Shown piece by piece: positions 58,635 to 64,000 of a stretch of DNA of 64,000 bases (position 1 is the stretch's first letter; each line of letters starts with the position of its first letter). A program made the position numbers and the translations under genes. Origin of the DNA: Bradyrhizobium lablabi (lineage in GTDB: Bacteria > Pseudomonadota > Alphaproteobacteria > Rhizobiales > Xanthobacteraceae); the NCBI RefSeq assembly GCF_900141755.1, contig NZ_LT670844.1:6482501-6546500 (forward strand), in the 5' to 3' direction. Below the pieces are notes generated by a model. It searched no databases, had not been told where the DNA came from, and was given only the letters and a program-made list of their open reading frames with translations.

Positions 58635-60431
58635 CTACTGGCTCGGGTGCCCCTGACCCTTCCTGAGCTGTTCCATGACCTGATCCAGGTTGTAGCTCGC
58701 CGGATCCTGAAGCGGGGGGAACTCCTTGTAGGATTCCAGCTCCTTCAGCCACAGCACCTGCCCGATGGGCAGCAGGTTCCAGTCGTAGACGTAGGCCGAG
58801 ACCGGCCCGGCGAGCGCCCCGCCGAACCAGAAATTCGCCTTTTTCTCGTCGCCCCACGACGTCTCGAATGGATCGCGCTTGAGGTTTACCATGCCGGCTG
58901 CGAACTGGGTCTGAACTCCCGGCAAGAGGAAGCCCGTCGCGGTTTCGGGCGCGATCGCGAAATACATCTTCCAATTCTTGTAGCGCACCGCCGACGGATG
59001 GGCACTGGAATAGTAGAAGAAGGTATCGCGCGCGGACTTCTCCGAACGTCCCGAGAGGTATTCAGTCTGGTCGACGCCATCGAGCCTGGTCTTGACGATG
59101 CCCGGATAGGAACCGGCCATAATCCGCTTGTTCAGCGCATCGCCCTTATCTCCGCCGGCGATGTTGACAAGCGTGGGCAGCCAGTCGAGCGACGCGAAGA
59201 TGTCGTTCTTGACGGTGCCGGGCTTGATGACGCCCGGCCAGCGCATGACACACGGAGCGCGCATGCCGCCTTCCCAGGTGTTCATCTTCGAGCCCTTGAA
59301 CGGGGTGGTGCCGCCGTCCGGGTAGGTGAACGTCTCGGCGCCGTTGTCGGTGGTGAACACGACGATCGTGTTGTCGAGCTGACCCATGTCCTGGAGCTTC
59401 TTCAGCACATAGCCGATGTTGTCGTCCATCTGCTTCATGCCGGCTTCGTTGACGCCCCAGTCCTTGCCGCCCGGCTCGCCGACCATGGCCATGTACTTGT
59501 CGTTCAGCACGGTCGTGATGTGCATGCGCGCCGGGTTGTACCAGACGAAGAACGGCTTGTTGGTCTTCTTCGGGTCATTGCGATCGAGGAAGTCGATGAC
59601 CTTGGCCGAGATTTCCTCGTCGACACCCTTCGATCGCTCAAGGGTCAGTGGACCCTCGTCCTTGCATGTCATGTTCTTGGCGGTGCCGTCGGATTTGCAC
59701 GCCAGGATCGGTCGTGGCGGCGTCAGGCAAGTCGTGGTCTTGGGATCGACGGCGCCGGGGACCTCGGGCACGCCGGGGATCGGCGTGTTCTTGCACGGCG
59801 GGGCGACCGTCTGCTGGGTCGGAGACTTGTTGATGTCCGGGAAGCTCACCCCCTGCATGGCGTCGAGGTGATACAGGTAGCCCCAGAATTCCTGGAAGCC
59901 GTGCGCGGTCGGCAGCGCGTCGGTGTGATCGCCGAGATGGTTCTTGCCGAACTCGCCGGTGGTGTAGCCGAGATCGAGCAGGAATTTGGCCAGCGTCGGG
60001 GTGCCGGGGCGCAGATAGGACGGACTGCCGGGCAATTGTGGAGGGATCATGCCGGTGCGCAGCGGATTCATGCCGGTGAAGAAGGCATTTCGCCCGGCCG
60101 TGCAACTTTGCTCGGCATAGTAGGTCATGAAGATCGCGCCTTCATTGCCGATGCGATCGATGTTCGGCGTCTCGCCGACCATCAGGCCGCGGTGATAGAT
60201 GCCCGGTTGCATCCAGCCGATGTCGTCGCCCATGATGAAGAGGATGTTTGGCTTTTGTGGCTGCTGCTGTTGTGCCGCCGCCGGCGTGCTGGCCGGTCCG
60301 CATAACGATAGCGACATCAGTGTCGTCGCTCCGAGCAGCGCGGCGCGAGACCGCTTATGCCAGCCTGCTGCCGTCTTGCGCAGCGCGTTTCGGATGCCAG
60401 GCGGTCTTTCCTTGAGTATGCTGTCAAACAT
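58635..60431 (-). CDS. Exported arylsulfatase (proximal gene of operon)
   Basis: 598 residues from ATG 60431, with GGAG at a good distance upstream; starts further 5' would overlap the FGE gene. A signal segment (LLGATTLMSLSLCGPAST) ends before AAAQQQQ. KPNILFIMGDDIGW has the metal Asp pair (69, 70) and C110 in CTAGR is the formylglycine site. GKNHLGD and TTDNGAETFTYPDGGTTPFKG match its neighbour. An insertion at ~195-260 with four or more Cys distinguishes it. Four bases separate it from the FGE gene. Confidence 0.9.
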   Translation of the reverse strand: MFDSILKERPPGIRNALRKTAAGWHKRSRAALLGATTLMSLSLCGPASTPAAAQQQQPQKPNILFIMGDDIGWMQPGIYHRGLMVGETPNIDRIGNEGAIFMTYYAEQSCTAGRNAFFTGMNPLRTGMIPPQLPGSPSYLRPGTPTLAKFLLDLGYTTGEFGKNHLGDHTDALPTAHGFQEFWGYLYHLDAMQGVSFPDINKSPTQQTVAPPCKNTPIPGVPEVPGAVDPKTTTCLTPPRPILACKSDGTAKNMTCKDEGPLTLERSKGVDEEISAKVIDFLDRNDPKKTNKPFFVWYNPARMHITTVLNDKYMAMVGEPGGKDWGVNEAGMKQMDDNIGYVLKKLQDMGQLDNTIVVFTTDNGAETFTYPDGGTTPFKGSKMNTWEGGMRAPCVMRWPGVIKPGTVKNDIFASLDWLPTLVNIAGGDKGDALNKRIMAGSYPGIVKTRLDGVDQTEYLSGRSEKSARDTFFYYSSAHPSAVRYKNWKMYFAIAPETATGFLLPGVQTQFAAGMVNLKRDPFETSWGDEKKANFWFGGALAGPVSAYVYDWNLLPIGQVLWLKELESYKEFPPLQDPASYNLDQVMEQLRKGQGHPSQ

Positions 60432-60435
60432 GGCG

Positions 60436-61434
60436 TTACTCTCCTGTTTGTGGCGCATCAGAGGCTCCTCGCCTGATGCATCGAAAGCCGACGTGACTCG
60501 TCGACGTATCGACCGGCTCGGCATGGCGCGCAGCCGGCCGGTAGCGGCGGCAGTAGTTCGGCGCGCACAGATGCGAGCCGCCCTTGATGACTTTCTGTGG
60601 AATCCTCACATTGGTCGTTCGGGGGTCGTAGCTGCCGTCCTCGCGTCCGCCGCGCGGATTCTCCGGGATGCAGCAAGCCTTTGGCGCGTCAGCCTTGTGC
60701 CTGGGTGAATACCAGTCGGCAGTCCATTCCCAGACGTTGCCGATCATGTCGTAAAGCCCGTAACCGTTCGGCGGGAATGCGCTGACCGGCGAGGTGCGCT
60801 CGAAACCGTCCGCATTGACGTTCTGCCGCGGAAATTCACCCTGCCAGGTATTTGCCATGTGACGGCCATGCGGCGTGAATTCATCGCCCCAGGCATATTC
60901 GGCACCGTCGAGCCCACCGCGCGCAGCGAATTCCCATTCCGCTTCGGTTGGCAAATCCTTCCCAGCCCATTTCGCGTAGGCGGCTGCATCGCTGAAAGCC
61001 ACATGCACGACTGGATGATCGTCCAGCCCACGGATGTTGCTTCCGGGTCCGTAGGGATGCCGCCATTGCGCGCCCCTGGCGAAGGTCCACCACTGGCTGA
61101 AGTCGCGGAGGTTGACCGGATGGTTGGGCGGCGAGAACATCAGCGAGCCCGCGTAGACCATGTGCGGGAGCATTCCAGGATAATCCTTGGGGTCGGGTAT
61201 GATTTCCGCGACGGTGACGTGCTTGGTAGCCCTTACGAATTCCTTGAATTGCCGGTTAGTGACGGGATAGCGGTCCATCCAGAACGCATCGACGGTGACG
61301 CGGTGGACCGGAGCTTCTTCCGGATAATGCTTGTCCGATCCCATGCGAAAGGTGCCGCCCGGAATGAATACCATCGGCGCGGATGAACTCTCGCGGATCT
61401 CGACCTTCGCGAGAGTGTTGGTTGAAATATTCAT
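60436..61434 (-). CDS. Formylglycine-generating enzyme (sulfatase-modifying factor)
   Basis: 332 residues, one FGE-sulfatase domain. FIPGGTFRMGSDKHYPEEAP, LPTEAEWEFAARGG, NVWEWTADWYS and the ending HVGFRCIRR are hallmarks. The two copper-binding active-site cysteines are C290 and C295 in HLCAPNYCRRYRPAARH, spaced as in characterised FGEs. It oxidises the CxAxR/CxPxR cysteine of sulfatases to formylglycine with O2 before export. First gene of the operon; AGGGG precedes its ATG. Its two likely clients follow on the same strand. Confidence 0.92.
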   Translation of the reverse strand: MNISTNTLAKVEIRESSSAPMVFIPGGTFRMGSDKHYPEEAPVHRVTVDAFWMDRYPVTNRQFKEFVRATKHVTVAEIIPDPKDYPGMLPHMVYAGSLMFSPPNHPVNLRDFSQWWTFARGAQWRHPYGPGSNIRGLDDHPVVHVAFSDAAAYAKWAGKDLPTEAEWEFAARGGLDGAEYAWGDEFTPHGRHMANTWQGEFPRQNVNADGFERTSPVSAFPPNGYGLYDMIGNVWEWTADWYSPRHKADAPKACCIPENPRGGREDGSYDPRTTNVRIPQKVIKGGSHLCAPNYCRRYRPAARHAEPVDTSTSHVGFRCIRRGASDAPQTGE

Positions 61435-61965
61435 GCAGCTAACCCCTTGTTGGGCGGGTCGCCATTAATTGAAAATACCAAGTGCAACCCGCCAAGGCAG
61501 GGTTGGGATCGCGGCATGCCGCTAAGAACGGGGCGGGATCGGACGATCCCGCCAACGCGGCGCGGTCCCGTGACGGACTAGAATACGTCCCCCCCTGGCC
61601 GCCGCTATGCAAAAACGGACGGAAGCTCGGGCAAATCCTTTCGACGACAAGAAAGTACCTGCTTCATGCCGATCTCCGGGCATGCACGGTGGGCAAGGTC
61701 AATCCACTCTCCGGACTGCCCTGCACGTGGACGGGGTCTCTCTCTTTGCCGCAATCACGGCTGTGACTTTTCCGTCGCAACGTTCAATTTTTTTCCAGCA
61801 AATCGAAATCCTGCCGGAATTGCATATTGAGCCGCGAGTGGCCAAGCTAACCAGGGAGACATCGCAAGGATGCAACGGTTACTTGGTGACGCTGAAGGGC
61901 ATTGCTATGTTAGTAGCGCTACCATCCCGGAATGAAATCTTGTTAGGCGGTCGGGAGGACTTCCG
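61435..61965. other. 531-bp intergenic region with a perfect palindrome
   Basis: Between the divergent FGE and small secreted-protein genes. It holds GGCGGGATCG-GA-CGATCCCGCC at 61532-61553, a perfect 10-bp inverted repeat about 100 bp before the FGE start and well placed as an operator. Open frames here (61482-61766, 61607-62008) show no convincing coding character or domain. The 13 bases before ATG 61966 hold a good GGGAGG Shine-Dalgarno. Confidence 0.6.
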
Positions 61966-62325
61966 ATGTCCAAATATCATTTTGCAAGCACTTTCCGGCA
62001 GGCAATAGCGGGTCCATTCATCGGTGCGGTTCTTGGCTTGAGTTCGACATTTGCTCAAGCAGGCCCATGCAGTGCCGACATTGCAGAATTCGAAGCAGCC
62101 GTGCGTCAATCAGCAACCAATCCAAATGCGGGATTAACAGCACCCCAGTCAGTCGGTGCGCAACTTGGTCACCAACCAACCGTGGCTTCTACGAAACAAG
62201 CCGAAGAGCGGTTGAAATCCAAATTTTCAGCAAATTTGGCCCGCGCCAAACGGCTTGATGCCCAAGGTGATCGCTTAGGTTGCCAGCGCGCGCTTACCGC
62301 AGCTAAACGAATGTATATCCTGTAG
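61966..62325 (+). CDS. Small secreted protein of unknown function
   Basis: 119 residues with a signal peptide cleaved around TFAQAGPC. The mature part has two Cys (in GPCSAD and LGCQRAL) that may form a disulfide, a low-complexity Asn/Ala/Gln middle, and a helical, charged C-terminus (AKRLDAQGDRLGCQRALTAAKRM). GGGAGG precedes the ATG. AT-richer than the sulfatase operon. No domain recognised. Seven bases separate it from the LssY_C gene, so they are probably co-transcribed. Confidence 0.75.
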   Translation: MSKYHFASTFRQAIAGPFIGAVLGLSSTFAQAGPCSADIAEFEAAVRQSATNPNAGLTAPQSVGAQLGHQPTVASTKQAEERLKSKFSANLARAKRLDAQGDRLGCQRALTAAKRMYIL

Positions 62326-62332
62326 AACCCAA

Positions 62333-63142
62333 ATGAACTTCTTTCCGCGAGGACGTAAGCGGCAGGGTCTCACGATCATCGCTACACTCGTCATTTTGTA
62401 TGTCGTTCTCAGTTACCTTGTTTTACCCGCGACATGGGCGCGTATTGAGCACGAACCCGGGCTTGTAAAGCATACAATGCTGACCGCGACGGCGCAGGGT
62501 ATCCCGGGAGGTCCTATTAATGTTGGCCTGGTAGGAACTCGTGAGGATTTGGTTCGCGCATTTCATGCCGCGGGCTGGTACCCCGCCGACCCCATCACAT
62601 TGCGGACCAGCGTGGAGATCATCGGGAGCGTACTGCTCGACCGACCTTACAAAAGTGCGCCGGTCAGTCCGCTGTTTTACGAGGGGCGACGTGAGGATTT
62701 GGCGTTCGAAAAGCCACATGGCGGGAGCGCCGATCGCCGCCAACACGTCCGCTTCTGGAAGGTCCTTGAAAGCGGAATTGATGGCGGTCCCGTTTGGCTC
62801 GGCTCTGCGACTTTCGACAGCGGGGTCACTTTAAGCCGCGACACGGGCCAGGTTACTCATCGCATCGCGGCCAATATTGATGAAGAGCGAGACCGATTGA
62901 TCGCAGAATTGAACGATGCCCACATGGTGACAAGCATTTATCAAATGAAGGGGATCGGTCCCACCTTAAATGGGCGAAACGGTGAAGGCGATCCTTACTA
63001 TACGGACGGAGAAATATGGGTGGCGCGACTCGTCAGCGGCGGCAAAGAAGCTGAAAAGCTTGCTGAAATGCTGCCGGCACCCGCACTCATTCAAATGAAA
63101 GACACCGCGTTTTCCTGGGGATCGCGAATAGGATGGCACTGA
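62333..63142 (+). CDS. LssY_C-domain membrane-anchored protein
   Basis: 269 residues. One N-terminal hydrophobic segment (LTIIATLVILYVVLSYLVL, ~13-31) anchors it. The remainder is the LssY C-terminal domain: GTREDLVRAFHAAGWYPAD, APVSPLFYEGRREDLAFEK and RRQHVRFWKV are its conserved stretches. In other proteins this domain is fused to DedA or PAP2 phosphatase modules; here it stands alone. Function unknown, probably lipid-related. ATG 62333. Confidence 0.82.
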   Translation: MNFFPRGRKRQGLTIIATLVILYVVLSYLVLPATWARIEHEPGLVKHTMLTATAQGIPGGPINVGLVGTREDLVRAFHAAGWYPADPITLRTSVEIIGSVLLDRPYKSAPVSPLFYEGRREDLAFEKPHGGSADRRQHVRFWKVLESGIDGGPVWLGSATFDSGVTLSRDTGQVTHRIAANIDEERDRLIAELNDAHMVTSIYQMKGIGPTLNGRNGEGDPYYTDGEIWVARLVSGGKEAEKLAEMLPAPALIQMKDTAFSWGSRIGWH

Positions 63143-63178
63143 CCGCGCGGATCGCCGCGTTCGCGAGTGAGTGGAGTC

Positions 63179-63943
63179 ATGGAAAATCTGACGCATTACC
63201 CGTTGCTGGTGTTCGCGGCGGCCTTCGTGACGCTGTGGCTCGCTTCAGTCGCGGGCTCGTGGCTGCGCAGGCGCAACCCGAGCGCCGGCGATGAGCGTAA
63301 TGAGGATCTCGGTGTCATCCTTGCGGCCACCCTGACGCTGCTCGCATTAATCATCGGCTTCAGCTTTTCGATGGCCACCAGTCGCTACGAACAGCGCAAG
63401 AATTTCGAGGAAGCCGAAGCCAACGCGATTGGGACCGAAATCTTGCGAGCCGACGTTCTGCCACCTGCGGATGCCGCAAACCTGCGCAAGCTCCTTGGCG
63501 ACTACCTTGACCAGCGTATCCTGTTCTACATCACTCACGATGATACTCAGCGAACGCGGATCGATGCGCGGACCAGCCAATTGCAGGCTGATCTCTGGGC
63601 TGCGGTCCGCGGACCGGCCACCGCACAACCGACGCCGGTTGCGGCGCTGGCGCTCGCTGGCATGAACGACGTGATCAATTCGCAGGGCTACACGCAAGCG
63701 GCGTTCTGGAACCGGATTCCGACCGCCGCGTGGTGTCTGATGGCGGCTATCGCGCTGTGTTCCAACGTGCTGTTCGGCTATCGGTCGCGAAACGGCAAGG
63801 CTGCGGGAAAGCTTGCTCTCGTGCTGCCGCTTATCGTCTCGATTGCCTTCCTTCTGATCGCCGATATCGATACTCCGCGGCATGGCTTGATCCATGTCAG
63901 TCCACAGAACCTGGAAAGCTTGGCGAAGTCGCTTGGACGCTGA
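63179..63943 (+). CDS. Bestrophin-like (DUF4239) membrane protein
   Basis: 254 residues from ATG 63179; GTG 63167 would add four residues and is equally possible. Four hydrophobic segments in two pairs: ~8-26 and ~43-62 near the N-terminus (VILAATLTLLALIIGFSFSMA), and ~180-200 and ~212-228 near the C-terminus, flanking a helical soluble middle with SRYEQRKNFEEAEANAIGTE. This is the pattern of the bestrophin-like DUF4239 group, possible anion channels. Function not established. Confidence 0.8.
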   Translation: MENLTHYPLLVFAAAFVTLWLASVAGSWLRRRNPSAGDERNEDLGVILAATLTLLALIIGFSFSMATSRYEQRKNFEEAEANAIGTEILRADVLPPADAANLRKLLGDYLDQRILFYITHDDTQRTRIDARTSQLQADLWAAVRGPATAQPTPVAALALAGMNDVINSQGYTQAAFWNRIPTAAWCLMAAIALCSNVLFGYRSRNGKAAGKLALVLPLIVSIAFLLIADIDTPRHGLIHVSPQNLESLAKSLGR

Positions 63944-64000
63944 AGTTCACCGCGCGAGGGGCGCCACGGTTAGGTGTCCATCGTCGGATGATACGACGAT

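Noticed and set aside
58401..60305. 634-codon + strand frame opposite the sulfatase genes
   Set aside because: Opposes two complete sulfatase reading frames with intact motifs; composition typical of antisense shadows.
61607..62008. 133-codon + strand frame before the small secreted protein
   Set aside because: Overlaps the secreted-protein start, has no Shine-Dalgarno, domain or protein-like pattern.
1..64000. tRNA genes, integrases or IS ends marking a genomic island
   Set aside because: Looked for CCA-ended cloverleaf sequences, transposase-like proteins and terminal repeats; none was convincing.

Overview
The window looks like chromosomal DNA of a high-GC alphaproteobacterium, most likely a Bradyrhizobium or close relative in the Bradyrhizobiaceae (Nitrobacteraceae). 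This rests on the style and codon use of the proteins, the many GTGA/ATGA gene overlaps, and a palindromic intergenic element at 39766-39893 of the kind I associate with this family. No tRNA, rRNA, CRISPR array, transposase or phage gene was seen.

Region 1 (1-41432) is a very large cell-surface polysaccharide locus, almost entirely on the + strand. It opens with the tail of an OafA-type acyltransferase. A winged-helix regulator follows, overlapping a NusG/RfaH-type antitermination factor. Just downstream of that factor lies a leader with a close match to the enterobacterial ops element, so the locus probably carries its own processive antitermination system. Next comes a tightly overlapping operon (2823-12700): SpsF-like cytidylyltransferase, Gfo/Idh dehydrogenase, DegT aminotransferase, SDR epimerase/dehydratase, GNAT acyltransferase, NeuB-family nonulosonate synthase, AsnB amidotransferase, WbpG/PseA-type N-acetyl sugar amidotransferase, a small unknown protein and a methyltransferase. 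This reads as a pathway to an amidated or otherwise modified nonulosonic-acid-like sugar. An AT-richer block (12722-16717) then holds a methyltransferase, a capsule-type glycosyltransferase and a 2OG-Fe dioxygenase. It is followed by a left-handed beta-helix acyltransferase, a flippase-like ABC exporter, FkbM and other methyltransferases, two more beta-helix acyltransferases, a cupin, a second DegT aminotransferase, several glycosyltransferases and a second AsnB (to 32324). After a reverse-strand membrane protein come nucleotide-sugar genes: TviB/WbpA-like dehydrogenase, UDP-glucuronate epimerase, ManC-type bifunctional enzyme, WlbA/WbpB-like dehydrogenase and WlbC/WbpE-like aminotransferase. 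The region ends with the lipid II flippase MurJ. I see no polymerase and no initiating phosphoglycosyltransferase, so the locus probably extends left of the window.

Region 2 (41501-55070) is mixed metabolism: an orphan form-II CoxL-like molybdenum hydroxylase subunit, a c556/c'-type cytochrome, a five-copy 18-bp tandem repeat, a CHRD-domain secreted protein, a diheme cytochrome c, a DUF2270 membrane protein, an Ldh_2 dehydrogenase, a stand-alone RAM protein, ThiD, a CobW-type GTPase, a Tat-exported cyclase-family protein, an enolase-superfamily enzyme and a Kup potassium transporter.

Region 3 (55262-64000) holds a Tat-type amidohydrolase, then a reverse-strand sulfatase operon in which a formylglycine-generating enzyme gene precedes two exported arylsulfatases whose active-site motif it would mature. 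At the right end are a small secreted protein, an LssY_C-domain membrane protein and a bestrophin-like membrane protein.
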